Counted from the stretch's first letter, positions 22,850 to 36,169 are shown. The stretch is 64,000 nt of DNA from Piezodorus guildinii (GCA_023052935.1 CM041292.1:137468951-137532950); one strand, 5' to 3'. Made by a program: numbers and translations. Notes: a model not told the origin generated them from the sequence alone.

Positions 22850-23455
22850 GAAATATAAAGTAAGATAAATTATTGCAATCTTGAAAAGTTTCGAAACACA
22901 CCTTTTAGTGTCTCCTGAGTCCAAATGACGAAGTCACTCAAAAAAGTTTGTATCTGGTCAGTTTAGCTCAAAAATAAGAAGTCATACAGAACTTAAATTT
23001 CATATTTAAGACAAGTAAATGTCTGGAAATTTAAAGAAACTGTTTCTCCAAAATTGATTTACCATAAGTGGTACTTTATACCATCAATTTTACACCTTCC
23101 TACGATTTTCTCAAAAATAGTTCTAACAATTTTGATTAAACTCATTATATTAATGCAAAATAAAATGGGCTTTCAGTGCATACATGTCTTATTTTGATTG
23201 AAATACTGTGACTGGGCTTAAATATAATTTTTTTTTTAACTTATCCTCCAAAGTATATTCAAGTTTGTTGAGACAAAAGGGTATCATAAAATGAAGTGAT
23301 TTTTATTTAATTTCTATTGTGATATTATTTACTCCAATTATATTTTTATGTCGAGACAATATAATTCTATTATTAATTTTAAGTTTAAATAGTTTAAATC
23401 TTGAATTCTATAAGGGGAGGGAAGTGAAAGTTGTTTGTTGCCCACACCATCTTTT
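22850..23455 (+). repeat. family A dispersed repeat (internally shortened)
   Basis: Contains in order CTCCTGAGTCCAAATGACGA, TTAAATTTCATATTTAAGAC, CACTTTATACCAT, TGACTGGGCTTAAAT and the 3' end GAAGTGAAAGTTGTTTGTTG. The middle-to-3' part is partly deleted compared with the 36.2-kb and 57.0-kb copies. Confidence 0.65.
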
Positions 23456-23617
23456 TAATAAGTGAATTGACCATTTTATCATATAAATGTATAATTAAAC
23501 AATTTGTAATTGAAAATTGGTCTACTATTCTGATAATCTGTCAGGGATAAATGCCAAATCTCTTCTAGAATCCTTTTGAATTGGTTTATTTAAGATGATT
23601 AACAATCTCTTATTATT

Positions 23618-23648
<31 letters not shown>

Positions 23649-23650
23649 TG

Positions 23651-23960
23651 AAATAAAATCCCTGTACCTCTGCAACCTCAGTACATATAGAGATTCGTAC
23701 TGTTTTTAAGTCATCGGCAGTGCAATTAGGTGATTAGGCCTTGATCTCACTCTGCCCCCTGGTTTTCTCCCATTTTTTGGGTACCCACTTTAAAGAGACT
23801 GGGTCTGCCCCAAGAGGGTTTTCAGACCCTAGGGTCGCCTCCTCCCCTCTCTCCCACTGAATTAACAGAATAAATAATATCTGCGACAGCCGTGATTCAA
23901 ACCTAGGACCCAGAGAGTAGTAGACTAGTGCTCTATCCACTAGACCACGCCTCTCCCCTC
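23651..23960 (-). mobile_element. tRNA-derived SINE, family S1 (copy 2)
   Basis: Minus-strand head GTGGTCTAGTGGATAGAGC with B-box region GGTTTGAATCACG. The body matches the copy at 9521-9845 throughout (ATTATTTATTCTGTTA, GGGTACCCAAAA, ACAGTACGAA.CTCTA.ATGT), including the T-rich tail. The better-preserved A box suggests descent from a tRNA with a TCTAGTGG D-arm. Confidence 0.85.
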
Positions 23961-23964
23961 TCCT

Positions 23965-26385
23965 ATTATTTATAGTAATAAAAATTATATAAATATAAAT
24001 TATGAAAGAACTTGATGATTAATCGCTGAAGAGATTTTTGCTCTGGTATAAAGCAAAAGTTTTTGTAAGAATGCTATTATAACAAGTGTTATATCATTTT
24101 TTTTAAAAGTAATTTGTTTATTTTAAAATACATGATATACATAGAATCTGATCTCCCCTATGTTTTTACATTAAGTTAATTTCCTAATCTTGCATTCCTC
24201 ATCCAACAATTTATAGATTTTTTTTTTTTTTTTTTTTTTTTTACTACTTGGTTATAATTTAAAATAAATTTGTAGATTCTAGCAATAAATCATCAAAGTT
24301 CAAAATCTAAAGTTTGTTATTATTAATATTTAGAGAAATATTGGATTAGCAATTGTACATAGTGAATTATAAAACAATAATTTCTTTCATATTTTTTATG
24401 TTTAGTTTTGACTAATCCTTCCTCTTCCCCAATCCTAATAATTTAGGCAGTTACCAAGATTAATTTCACTCTGGAAGCTGGTTTAACATAGTCAATATAA
24501 TGTTTTACACGAGTTTACGCAAACATTTTGTATGTTTTAATTACTAAGGAAACAAGATAATGTTTAAATTTGCTCATTTTATTATTCATTTTGAATAATC
24601 CTTGTCTAATCAATTTTTCTTGTAGAATTTACAAATAAAAATTATATTGATGGAATTAGAATATTAATATTTTATGAGTCTGTTTTTCTATCTTCTGATC
24701 CTAATTACTTCATAATACAAGTGTTCTTTTACCTCACATGGTTATAAAAACATCTTCTTTTTTGTTGGTTTTATTGTGGATTGGGTTTCAAATTTTTATG
24801 TTACCTTCATTTTTAAAACAGTATTAAGGTGTTCTATTTATCAATGATCTGTAAAAATTATTTATTATATATACTATAAGTTTGATGATTTTTTTTTTTA
24901 TAAAATATGCTGAACAGATAAGTAGAGCTCATTGTAAGTTCTAGTTCATAGGAGTTCAAGATAGTAATAGCTCATACAGATAAAGTCTTATGTTGTTTCC
25001 CCATTCTGATCATTAGGTAAGCCAGGACAGAGGTTACAAAAGGGTGGGTTAGCTTTGTCCTCTCTACTCTATTAAAAGTAAATATTTTTATAACTTTTAA
25101 TATATTCCAGAAATATATATACGTAATGTATTTCGATTCAAATATAATGATTTTACGAGATTAACTTATTGTATTGACTAAAGTAAAAAAATCACAATAT
25201 TTTAATAAAACCTGCTACAAATATTTCTTACTTAACTAAAACCAAAATAAAAAAATCATTTGATATTCATCTGCCATTCGTAACAGGACCCCTTTTTCCG
25301 CCTTCCCGACATGACCTAGTAATTAACGAACATCGATCTGTTATCGCTTTTCCTTGTAATAGACGAAACTTTTTTTAAAATTTAATTTTAACATATATAT
25401 AATGTTATGTTTTGTATGCTTATTACCTAAGAAAAGTTTACATTCCATAATTTTTTCTCTACTTGCCAGTATTTTATTCCTTCCAACCAGGAAAGTAGAA
25501 ATCTTATTTGATACATTGTATTTTTTTTTTTTTAACTTTAGGTTAGTCTTTCATTTTATTTAAAATTTATGAATTTCAAAAAACAAACATTGTTGTAAAT
25601 AAATACAAAGTTTAGAACCAAGTTAGAGACTAACGTATCGAGCAGTGCTAATTAAATCTGTTTTGAGATTCAATTAAAATTTCATTAGTATGTTTGCAGG
25701 AGATGGAATTTTCTTGATGACGCCTTTTGGTTCTCTTATAACAATCTATTGTTTTCAGAATGGACCTGTCCACAAATAAATTACACCTGTCTCCTTCATA
25801 ATTAACTTTTATACCGGTATTCTCCGTCTGAATTTAGCCTAAAAGTATTCTACCCTCCTTTTTTAGGGTTAAATTGTGAAGTTGCGGGTCCTTCTTTCCC
25901 TCCAACTCTTGGGAAGGGCAAGATTCCAGAGAATAAGGGATGTCGCCATGGAGTCTGACCGGAAAGGGATCCCCCTATTCCTGAAATGTACACGTAAAAA
26001 CTAGGACCTGGCTCCCGGAAGAATTTGATTTATCCATCTCACACATACACTTGGTCAGTTATGGTGTTGTTATTGGCATCAGAAAATAAAAATGGCTTGG
26101 CCGATTTTAATGAAACTTACCACATAGGTACCAATCTATGCTTGTAATCGCCTCAATCATTAGTGTGCATTTGCTTTCCATTTAGGCATTTGTTCCAACA
26201 AAACTTACATACTGTCAGCTGAATCTTTAAAGGATCAAGATGTTTAGGAATAAACAGAAAACCACAGACACACAGATATCTCTGTCTAAATTAAAAAAAA
26301 AAGTTAAACATATTACCAAAGGGATAGATTATTTAATTAAGGATTAAATAGAGTTATAACGTTAGAAAGAGCCCCAAGATCCTAT
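23965..26385. other. intergenic, mostly AT-rich
   Basis: No gene recognised. A GC-richer patch at about 25870-26050 and text at 26060-26290 look like decayed repeat sequence, but I could not assign them. Confidence 0.4.
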
Positions 26386-26390
26386 ATCAG

Positions 26391-27185
26391 TCAAATGACC
26401 ACCGCAGAATTGGTCAGATAACGAGACTGGAATGAATCTAATATGGAAAAATCTAAGATACTCCGGATGAAAACGATTGAAATCCAAATGATAATGATAG
26501 ACTTAGCGAACTCAAACCTCCGATACTGATACCACCAATCCTTGCCTACACAGTACTCTCCAATGATTACTGCCCAAGACGAAGCCCCGAAATCAACACG
26601 ATCCTCCCACCTACACCACGGCCAACCGTTTGTGCGCTTGGCTGCCATTCAGCGCATTAGTATTTCCTTCTTCACTAAGCTGCGGTGTACGAGCCAACCT
26701 TGTATGAACCGTATGGGCTACAAACCATTTGACCTTCCGCGATAGTATAATTTCAATGATACAAAAGGGGTACAAGCTTTGAAATTTCTCATTTTGTTTT
26801 CTTCTAAATTCTTCTTCTTCAGACCCAAAGTTTTACGTAAAACTTTATTTTCTCGAATACCTTGAGGCGTTGTTCAACCTTCAAAGGAAGTAATCATGTT
26901 TCACACCCATATAGAACCGTCGGGAGAATGATAGCTTTGTAGACTCCAAGCTTTATGTTTCTTGAAAGAAGCCTCAGACAAAGCTACTAAATACTAACAC
27001 GCTTTACCCGGATTTAACCACGGCTTTATGTCCTCCTGAATTTCGTTTTGTCTTCCTTTCAATGATCCTAAATGTATCCACATGTACAAACTTATATCAT
27101 GATATATCAATTTCACCATGACTCTCAACTTTTCTATTTCTAACCATATATTTCGTCTTATCCATATCTATTTTGTTGTGTTTTT
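26391..27185 (-). pseudogene. RTE-like LINE, 3' half of reverse transcriptase (decayed)
   Basis: Minus-strand fragments in order: DMDKTKYMV (about 27150-27175), KLGVYKAIILPTVLYGCET (about 26898-26955) and NGWPWCRWEDRVD (about 26590-26640). These are the palm-to-thumb KTKYM motif, the LYKAIILP.LLYGCE motif and the C-terminal GRPR.RWED motif of this LINE type. Frameshifts separate them, so there is no intact protein. The same family occurs at 49.6 kb. Confidence 0.75.
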
Positions 27186-27479
27186 GACCGGCTGCTTTTC
27201 TAAGGCAGCGGTAGTTTTAAAACACTATTGATTGATATTTAATCGATATATAGACTATATTTACTGAAACCATTGGATTTCTTTTCTAAAGGTATCATGT
27301 TTACCAATCCTGGAAAAGATTAAATTAAACAAGTTTCAATTAATGAAATTATTATTATTATTCGTAGGTTATACATATCCATTATGTTTACACAATTTCT
27401 AGAACTATGAATGAGAATACTGAGGGATTCATCACTACTAGTTTTGCCATATAATATTACAAACAAAGAAATACCTTAA

Positions 27480-27960
27480 AAATACTTACTAGGCTGGCGA
27501 ATGTGGAATCAGTCTTAGGCGTCCCTTTTCGGCTTCATCCTCCAGCTGCTCTCTGACCTCTGACGGACTCTTCTCGTGGATGGAATATGACTGACCTCTT
27601 CTGCTCCTCGATTCTCACCTTCGTCACATATATCTCCTCTTCTTTTCAAAACGACTATATTTTGAATCTATACCCGATCTCTTATCGGACAAAGGAAGGT
27701 GGGGTTGATATGGGAAGTGCCGAATTTGGCGGTCCAGCCTTTGTCCACTCTTAATACTCTTGTCGGCTAGTAGCTGTGGGCCTAGAAAGTTCCTGGGGAA
27801 TCGCGGGTCGGGCCAGACCGATGGGAAACCTAGAAGGATAGGAAATGCCCTTTGTACTTTTGCCGCCAGATCTTATTAATATATAATATGAAAATAATCT
27901 AATAATGAATTCTGGCCCCTCAGTATCCTCAATGCATAAACATTTCAAGTCCAACCTCTT
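27480..27960. other. GC-richer segment, possibly LINE 5' region
   Basis: Base composition is more balanced than nearby sequence. On the minus strand it lies directly upstream of the decayed LINE at 26.4-27.2 kb and has direct-repeat-like GAGGTCAG motifs. It could be that element's 5' end. A 67-codon minus-strand frame (27954-27751) is not recognisable. Confidence 0.35.
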
Positions 27961-27964
27961 TACT

Positions 27965-29325
27965 AGCTTTCCTTAAAGTACTTCTTGTACTGTCATCTGC
28001 ATACACAAAACCGGAATTTCGCCAACCAGATTTAATCGTTTGTCAGTACGCATAATCTTATCAATGACATATTCGATTGCTTAATTAAAAAAAAACAGAT
28101 GAAAGGATTCAATAAACGCACCTCAAAGTTTTCCAAATAATTTTGCCGATTTTTACTTTATTGAATGTTTCGGATGTGCTCATTGAACCAGATTTTCTAA
28201 CATCCTTGGTATACCTTGCTTAATCAAGGTATACTCCATATATATATATATATGAATTGAACATCATTCAAATAATGACCATATAAATAATTAACGAAGC
28301 ATTAATTAAAATGTACTTATTATATGTTCGTATTATTATTCGCAGTTCCTCAGAAAATATATATCTATAATTTATTCAGTTTTATATCTACGATTCATAA
28401 TCATTAAAAAAAGTGCAGCACTCCAATAAAATTCGCAATTTAATGTAAGTAATACTCATTGGTTGGTGAAAGGCATATATTTTGAGTTTGTTTGTTTTGT
28501 TCTAATGTGTTTTGGAGAGTAGAGGATTCCACAATTAGCGGACAGAGCCTTCTAATTAACAAAGTTAGCAGATAGAGGTTAGCCTCCTCCTGATGTTTCC
28601 ACTTCCCCTCTCTGGATAAGAACTTTTATTTTAAAAATTCTGTTTGCAAACGATCAATCAGTTTACTGAGAACGAGGAAGACTCAATGGGAATCTGCTAC
28701 ATTCCGAATCTTATTTATTATAATGACTACGCAAGAAAGTGTGTGTCTACCTCTAGAAATAACGAAATTCGTTTACCCCATGTACTATTTACACTGATAT
28801 ATTATTCAATTCAATTCTACATTTAAATTGTGCGTGATTCTCACACCATTGAAAAAATAAAGAATTTTTTTTTAATTTGTTGTATACCAATGTCAAATCT
28901 TAATAAATTCATAATGGCTCCGGTTGCGTCTCTTGCTGAGTAATTCTGCCGAAAACTGTTAATGCCAAAATTATCTCTCAGTCTTCAAGAAAAATTTGAA
29001 ATAGGTCACAACTGCATTGGCCGATTTTTACTTTTACTGATTCGCGTTTAAAATGTGAATAATAGGGACTATTGTGACCTTCAAAATCGTCGAATGCGAG
29101 TTAGATGGATATACGGTTAAAGTTTGCCAGAGAAAAATATACCCAAGTAATGGTTTATACTTTCTAGCTAAAAAAAGTTTTCGATATAATGTTCATTTAC
29201 TCACAATAATCATTATCATTTTAAATTACAAAATTCCTCTGACGGACAAGTGCGGCCTGTTATAGAGTAAAAACCAAATACATATCTAGTTATTTAAGTG
29301 TTGTTGTTTAGATAAACTAAGATTT
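27965..29325. other. intergenic, no supported gene
   Basis: Contains a perfect small hairpin (10-bp stem GTATACCTTG around 28210-28235) beside a short (TA)n run. Frames at 28644 and 29074 are unconvincing. Confidence 0.35.
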
Positions 29326-29329
29326 GTGT

Positions 29330-29465
29330 AGTGTTTATGATATGATGCTTGGAATTATTGCTTTTCATATTACTTAGTTGCCTATCAACAGCCTTATAAA
29401 CAGTTATACCCCAATATTGTTATATAGAAATAATAAACCATTGTGTAATAATTTGTAGCGTTTTT
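29330..29465 (+). repeat. family B repeat, 3' end only
   Basis: Carries TGCCTATCAACAGCCTTATA, ACAGTTATACCCCAATATTG and the terminal AATAATAAACCATTGTGTAA, identical in layout to 44.58-44.74 kb. Confidence 0.7.
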
Positions 29466-29469
29466 ATGA

Positions 29470-30730
29470 TAGTATAGATAAAACCATTTTAGCAGTTCTA
29501 TTATTTACTAAAATCTAAACGTTGGAAGAGAACTAAATACAATTTCTAGCAGAGCTGAATGTTTTGTAGTGATAGGCATTTGAATTAGTTTTTATAGTAA
29601 AAGTTAAAATTTAAATTAACAATTTTACGCTAATAGCTTTCGATGACTATCTAAAAATTTCTTAAATTTTTAAATCTATTCTACCCAGATGGAAATGTTT
29701 GTATTTAACAAATATCTATGTTCTCCAAGAAATAAGACGATGAATAAAATATACCAGAATGGGAACCGCCAAGCAAAAGAAGAATTAAAAAATTCTTCGT
29801 GCAGCGTATATTAAATTATGAGCAATAATAAAATATATACAGGACTGAAACAGGTCTATTTAGATGCCATAAAAATACTAGATTAGTAATTTCAACCCAA
29901 AGAGAAAAAAATGAGAAATCTTAAAAAAAGAATGCTTTGTACTATGGCTTACAATAACATCAACTAATTAGGGTTAAGTGTATTTTTAAAACTGCTGCAG
30001 ATATATTTTTAAAGAATAATCAATAGATTGAAGTTTGGCTAGTCATGTGTTATGGGAAGTCTTTTAAACAGTTCGCAGAGAGATAACTGCCACTGCTAGT
30101 AAAGATTTTGTATTGTTAGGATCCAGTTTGTTTGTATAACTTTGTAATACTCTCTCCTCGTTTACCTTGGCTTAAAGGAGTTGAAATTTACTTTAAGCTG
30201 CTTGAAAGACCCAGTTTAGTTACTTAGCAACTCACGTGTCTTTATAGTTATTTCAATACGGATTTTTGATTCAAGATTCTCTGCTTTTTATTGAAAATTT
30301 TACTTTAATGTGCTCCTACTAATACTTATCTGAAAAATATTTCTAAGTTGTATTTATCTAGTATCTCCTGTCAGTAGAAAGATGCTCTATAGGCTGCATT
30401 TTATTGAAATGTATAATTAAGTATTTTGTGAAATTATTTTGAAACACCTTCCAATTAAGGAAATATTTGTCACACTTATTTAACTAGACACTTGTCTTAA
30501 AATTTAAGGAGGCCCTATTTCTTCATTTAATATTTAATATAAAAGCCTGATTGATTTGTGTTCTAATAATCTAGTAAATATTACGACAGTTTTGTAGGGT
30601 TATTATAGTTATCCCAAACGTGTTCCTTGCCTAAAGGTATAAATGATAATAGTATGAATATAAATGCATAGGTAAATTCAATTGCTTACTTAATAAATAT
30701 TGCCAAACAAATTATGTGGCTTTTTCGTAT
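29470..30730. other. AT-rich intergenic sequence
   Basis: Nothing recognised. Confidence 0.35.
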
Positions 30731-30732
30731 CC

Positions 30733-31138
30733 TTAAATGTATATAGTTTTTAGCAAAAAAAAAAATTTATTTATCTTATCCACTCCATCAATATTTAGAA
30801 TGTTTTCTAAGGATGATTGTTTACTGTTTTGAAGGATGTAATTCCTCAGGTAATATTCCCTTTCAAGACTGAGTGTAGGACATTGCAATAACACGTACTC
30901 TAAGTTTTCGGTGATATGTTCTTGACACCATCTACATTTTCTCCCTGTTTTTTTACTAAAAGTGCTTTTCTTATTAAAAAGATACAAATTTTCAGAATCT
31001 AATATTCTTAACTGGCTAACTACTCTCAGTTTATTTATATTAACATAAGTTAAATAATCTGGCGGCTGATGGTTGTTAAAGTTACAAATAGTTCTATAAA
31101 GTGGATTGTATTTAGAGTTGAGAGCTAATATGAATGTC
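30733..31138 (-). pseudogene. LINE C-terminus with zinc-knuckle motif
   Basis: The frame is open from a TAG near 31141 down to 30733. It reads RVVSQLRILDSENLYLF, then CRWCQEHITENLEYVLLQCP followed by LEREYYL. This C..C....H....C arrangement before a terminal helix is the usual C-terminal zinc-binding segment of jockey/R1/I-like non-LTR retrotransposons. Upstream reverse-transcriptase sequence is missing. Only the 3' piece of the ORF survives. Confidence 0.7.
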
Positions 31139-31144
31139 TATAGA

Positions 31145-31241
31145 GTAGGGATGATTATTTACTTTTCCGATTTACTTTAAATAATTAAATAATTCGGTTT
31201 TAGCACTTTGAAAAGTCTTCTTCAATATAATTATCTGCTGC

Positions 31242-31272
<31 letters not shown>

Positions 31273-32650
31273 GTGAGATCCAATTTAACCCTGTGTCTCT
31301 CTTTTTGTTGTCTAAGTTAATGATTTTAACATGGCATTTGCATACTTTGTATGTATATATAAGTATATTCACAGTAATTCCTGCGCTTATAAGCGCTATA
31401 TTAAATTTTTAACTTTGAGGCAATGCTTTGGGATTTTCAGATAATTTTCAGGCAAACAATATCGTTTAGGAGTATGGAAATTCAGCTATGTTTATATTTG
31501 GCAAAACTTGAGCATTTTTGTTATTAGTTCTTAATTTTTTTTCCTATATGAATATAAACCAGTTTAATGTGATCTGAGGTTACTGATATTTCATATATTT
31601 ATTTATATAATTTGGTCCGAATGTGCTGTAATTCGGTATTTAGAGCTTCCAGTATTTAGGGTAATTAAATTGTCTTCAAAACAATTTGGAACACGTCTCC
31701 AAAAGCCTCCTTAATTCAATTAATTTACATGCAAATTAAATTAAATTCGCTTTGTTATACCATTTTCAGAGACCATATCGTCTTTCAAGTTTTATTTTAT
31801 TAAAATTACGAGTTTATTGACGAGTTCTGCTGCTCTTGAGTATTTATCGTCAATGGAATTTATGACGCTTTATAATTTGTTTGAAATGTTCAATAATTCT
31901 GCCTGACATGACTCCAAAAAAAGACTGAACGCTATCCCCAAGTATGGATTTAGCAATGACTATGAATATTAAATAGCTAACTATTGAAATAACAATTTCT
32001 ATATTAATTAAGTTTGATTAAATTATCTTTTGTCACATTTACTTGTTGTACTTTGAAGTAAAGTTGCAAATTTTAATAAATGATGTTAAAAAAAATTACT
32101 GAGTGATACTTTTTCATTTACTAAATTATTTTAAAAATGTTTTGTAATGAAAAGATCTTCTGTTTGAAACTATTTATGTTAGTTATTTTTATCAATGTTG
32201 GAAAATAGTTCTTCCCTTCGAGAGTCATAAGGGAATGAGGGTTGGTGTTGTTTTCTTATTAAGACCCAACGTAGGTACCTTGCAATGCTCCTAACGGAAT
32301 ACATTGCACGGAAGGTAGAATACATAAATTTAGGAAGAGCCTCTAACCCATTCTCAAGGTGCACGTTTCAGTCCAGGTTTAAGGTTCAAACACACCTCTT
32401 GGGAACTCGAGTGTAGAATTTAGTTTTGTGTATTTTATTAGCGGCACGTAAATTGATAATATAATTTTATTAATATAGAGAATATAATTGAATAATAAAC
32501 TAGCTCTAAGCTTACTAGAATACTACTATATATTTATATATTTTACCTTAATCTAGTTGAATATTTTCATCTCTTCATATTTATTTCTTATGTAATGTAA
32601 CTTGTAAAGAGTACTTAATTATAAGAAGAACTTAAGTTTTTAGAAAAATA
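31145..32650. other. AT-rich intergenic sequence
   Basis: Contains a run of about 34 T (31239-31272). A stretch near 32575-32625 resembles the 3' UTR of the jockey copies and may be the outer part of the element split by the mariner. Otherwise nothing was recognised. Confidence 0.4.
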
Positions 32651-32656
32651 TATTTA

Positions 32657-33560
32657 TTGGGTTGTTTCACATGAAATGTCCGTTTTTATATTTTCTGAAA
32701 TACATAAAGGATTTTGCAGGTCTCTGTTGTTTTCTTCCGAATGTTTACATATTTCAAGTAAATAGTTACTAATCCTTAACCTTTGTATTATAAACATTAG
32801 CTTCCCAAGCAATCACCCACTTTTTAGTATACCTCCAAATATGAACATGGAAACACGCGATTTTCGAGTAATATTTTTGTACGAGTTTAAACTCGGCCAT
32901 TCAGCAGCTGAGGCCGCTAGAAATATTTGCAAGGCGTTTGGGGAAGGGAGTGTTAATGAACGGACCATTCGCCGTTGGTTTGCTAAGTTTTCAGTTAAGC
33001 TGGGGATACCGACTTGAGGAAGACCTCCGTCCGTAATAGACAACGATGTTCTCAAACTTACCGTAGAATAAAACCCCTACCAAACAGTTAAAAGACTCTC
33101 AGCACAACTAAATGCAAGTGCATCTACCGTTTCCAGACATTTAAAGTGTATTGGGAAAGTAAAAAAGTTCGATACGTGGGTATTGACTGAGCGGCAGCAA
33201 GACCCCATGTTTCAAAACATACCGTACAAAAATTGAAAGAACTGGACTACGTAGTTCTTCCGCACCCACCATATTCTCCCGACTTGTCTCCAACAGATTA
33301 CCACATGTTCAGGAATTTAGACAACTTCGTCAAAGGAAAACTTTTGAAAATGATGATCAAGTGAAAAGTGCGTTTTTAGATTTTGTTTCACTTCAAAGCT
33401 CAGAGTTTTTCAGTTCGGGGATAAAAACGTTGGTGTCACGTAGGGAAAAATGTGTATAAAAAGAAGGCAGATACTTCGAATAAAATTATCTTGTTTTATA
33501 TCGTATTTTTAATAAAAATCCTTTACCTTGAAAATGGACATTTCATGTGACACAATCCAA
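32657..33560 (+). mobile_element. mariner element, internally deleted, 904 bp
   Basis: Terminal inverted repeats of about 28 bp (TTGGGTTGTTTCACATGAAA at the left; the right end reads TTGGATTGTGTCACATGAAA inward), each flanked by TA (32655-32656 and 33561-33562), the mariner target. Full-length relatives are usually about 1.3 kb, so roughly 400 bp is missing from the middle. Confidence 0.9.
32841..33459 (+). pseudogene. mariner transposase remnant
   Basis: The N-terminal part encodes the first helix-turn-helix (FKLGHSAAEAARNICKAFGE then ERTIRRWF) and, after an in-frame stop, the linker RP.SV and second HTH (SASTVSRHLK). A gap follows. The sequence resumes in the catalytic domain at PHPPYSPDLSPTDYHMF, which holds the third Asp of the DD34D triad, and ends REKCV-stop. 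The region with the first two catalytic Asp residues is deleted, and other stops and frameshifts occur. The element is therefore inactive but could be moved in trans if active transposase exists. Confidence 0.88.
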
Positions 33561-33564
33561 TACA

Positions 33565-34605
33565 ATTATATAATAAAATACATTTAGTAAATGTGATACA
33601 AAATATACCGTCGTGATTCACATGTAGGGATACTACCCAATGGCAGCTCCCCAAAAACTATGCTAAACTAGATGATCTCGAGGTCATCTTTTTTTCAGAC
33701 GCCTCGGAGGATAATCAGTGTTGTAAAGGAAGCAAGGATTAAAACTAGTGGATTAGAGTGGGAATGGAGTTTGTCATGAAAGGAGTGGTACCTGGCTCGT
33801 GCCAAGTCAGCAACATAGAGAACATTAAGGTCTTAAGGATGAGTTTATTTGTGATAAAATAAGGAGCATTGAGGATTTTTCGAAGGATTTTTGAGTGTAA
33901 GGATTGGATATGAGAAGGATTTAATGGTTTATTAGAGCCCTAGATCTCTACTCCGTAAGTCCATATCGGTCTTATGATAGTCATGTGATGAGTCTTTTGT
34001 ACTTAAGTGGAAGGTTTGAGCCTTTGTCGAGTAAGTGTTAAAGTATTGGAAAACATCGGACAGTTTCCCTTCGTTTCAGTCTTGTATGAGGGTTCCAAGT
34101 AAGACGTTTTTCAAGGTGCAGTCCTAGATATCGCATCTGTTCAACCGGGACAAGAGGGGTGTTATTGAAGGATACTGATGGGCAGGATGTCATAGGTTTA
34201 CAACGAAGAGTGAAGATTATTTGGTGGGATTTATTGAATTTATTTTATTCTCCAATTCTGATACCATTTTTAAAGGTCTCTGATGTGGGATTGAAGAGTT
34301 TGGGAGGGAATAGTTGGATCTTTGTTGACTTATAACACAAAAGTGTCATCAGCATAGGTAGAAAGGAAAGTGTCAGGATGGATGGATATCAGCTGTACAA
34401 CCTGTGTAAAGGATGGGTCCTAAAATACTGCCTCGAGGAACACCAGTATATGGATTAAATAGGGATGAATCGGAACTATTGTGATTTACTTTAAACGATC
34501 TGTCACTGAGGTAGGATTGGATAATGAGGAAGTACGTAGAAGGGAGGAATTTACGGAGTTTGTAAAGCAGTCGTGGGTGCCACACTCAGTCAAACGCAAC
34601 TTAAG
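33565..34605 (-). pseudogene. jockey-like LINE, reverse-transcriptase to 3' UTR (copy J3)
   Basis: On the minus strand the fragment starts with LLYKLRKFLPSTYFLIIQSY then PYTGVPRGSILGPILYT (34585-34373). The next catalytic motif YADDTFV follows at about 34339-34356, and the tail is homologous to copies J1 and J2. VPRGS replaces the usual VPQGS. Frameshifts separate the blocks. The 3' end runs into the mariner at 33560. Sequence left of the mariner (about 32575-32655) looks like more of this 3' UTR, suggesting nested insertion (inference). Confidence 0.82.
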
Positions 34606-34943
34606 TTTTTAAATTCTTAATTAGCATCATAGTTATTATTTTCAAATTCTAAAGTTAGATTAAATCCCATAGGTCGTTTTTATAGTCAGATTTAACAGGA
34701 TTATAAAGAATGTGTTTGTGTAGAATGACAGATTTGCTAACAAATGCGTCTTCTTATTCTTACTGGTCAAGCGGTTTTATTTTATTTTACAAAATAGACG
34801 GATATGAATATCCATTTATAAAATATTCAATCAGGTAAGCATACAAAGTAAAATCTAATAAAATGTTTTCATCACAAAACAATACGGTGGTAACTAAAAA
34901 TAAAATTATATAAAATTAACAAATTGCATAAAATATAAATAAC

Positions 34944-34947
<4 letters not shown>

Positions 34948-35006
<59 letters not shown>
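34948..35006. repeat. (TA)n microsatellite
   Basis: About 29 TA units with one phase slip at 34975. Confidence 0.85.
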
Positions 35007-35009
<3 letters not shown>

Positions 35010-35029
35010 GAGTTAATATATGGGGAAAA

Positions 35030-35410
35030 AACTTATATAAATATAAATAAATAGATACCAAAGTTTAAAATAATATAAGTGGTCTCTTATATTATATTAG
35101 GCAACAATTATCCAGAAAATAATTTCTTTACATCACTTTTCTTACAAGTAAAAATATCAATTTTATCACAGTAATTATTACATATATGAAGCAGCTCAGA
35201 CAATCTCTGATGCAATAAATAATTTCTAGACTGGCAATTCACTCTAAAAGGGAGAGGTGACCTAATATTGTGATAAGGAACGTTGATAGGTATCATTCCA
35301 AGTAATTCCGAACAATTTGTGCTATTGTTTAGAAGTTTGACAATGAACATAATATTTAATTGCATTCTTCTCAATTCTAATGATGGTAATATTACAATAA
35401 TCAATTGCTT
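35030..35410 (-). pseudogene. LINE C-terminal tail
   Basis: A 98-codon minus-strand frame (35404-35108) reads LPSLELRRMQLNIMFIVKLL then CSELLGMIPINVPYHNIRSP and LHQRLSELLHICN. It matches the LPSLE.RR...L..LFKLLNG and N.P.RN.R....F tail of CR1/jockey-type LINE proteins. It is 5'-truncated and probably extends a little upstream without an ORF. The A/T-rich 3' side with (TA)n is consistent with a LINE tail. Confidence 0.65.
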
Positions 35411-36169
35411 CCAAGTTGCAACCCATTTTATATGCTTTTATCTAACTGTATATTGTAATCCATTTTAAGTTGTAGTAATTGGTTGATAATACGTTAAACA
35501 TTAAACATTGCCACCGAATTTCAATGGTAATTCAATGTTACAACTCGTCTTTTTTTTTTTTTTTTTTTTTTTTTTGCATGATTCCAAATTAAAACTATAC
35601 TTTAGTTGTAACTTTTTTTTTTTAATAATGGTACATAATATACGTTATACCATTTCCTCCTGAGTAATATTATTAATTTATTCCGTTTACTGGTTCCGAT
35701 ACTATTTTGCGGATTGACAGTTAATTGATTCCTAACGATGTCAGTTACAGAATATTTGATTAAATAATAAGTAAGAATATCTTTTAAATTAGGTTTTTAT
35801 TATTTCATAGTAAATAAGCTACGAATAATTATTTAACTAACCAGGGAATTTAACCTTATTTTCATTGATATGCGTAATAATTTGATTAGATATCATTAAT
35901 TATATTTTTTACTTCAGCTCGAAACAAACGAAATTGAGATGATTTTGAGTTGAAGAGGTGAATGTGATTTATTTGTGGTTAATAAGAGGTTTTTCTGTAG
36001 GATGTTTGTTAAGTAGCATTTTTTTCTAGTTTTTAAGTGTTTTACTGAACCTGCTTTGTATCTCTTGATAATTCTAAATATAGTTTCATAGATTATACAT
36101 TTGTTTAGTAAGTTTAATGAGAAGTTATAGCCCAGGAGTTTTAAATGTTATTTTATCGTATTGTTGGCT

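Noticed and set aside
28209..28236. 10-bp perfect hairpin as a terminator or regulatory site
   Set aside because: It lies next to a TA run in a gene-free eukaryotic interval, where such palindromes are common.
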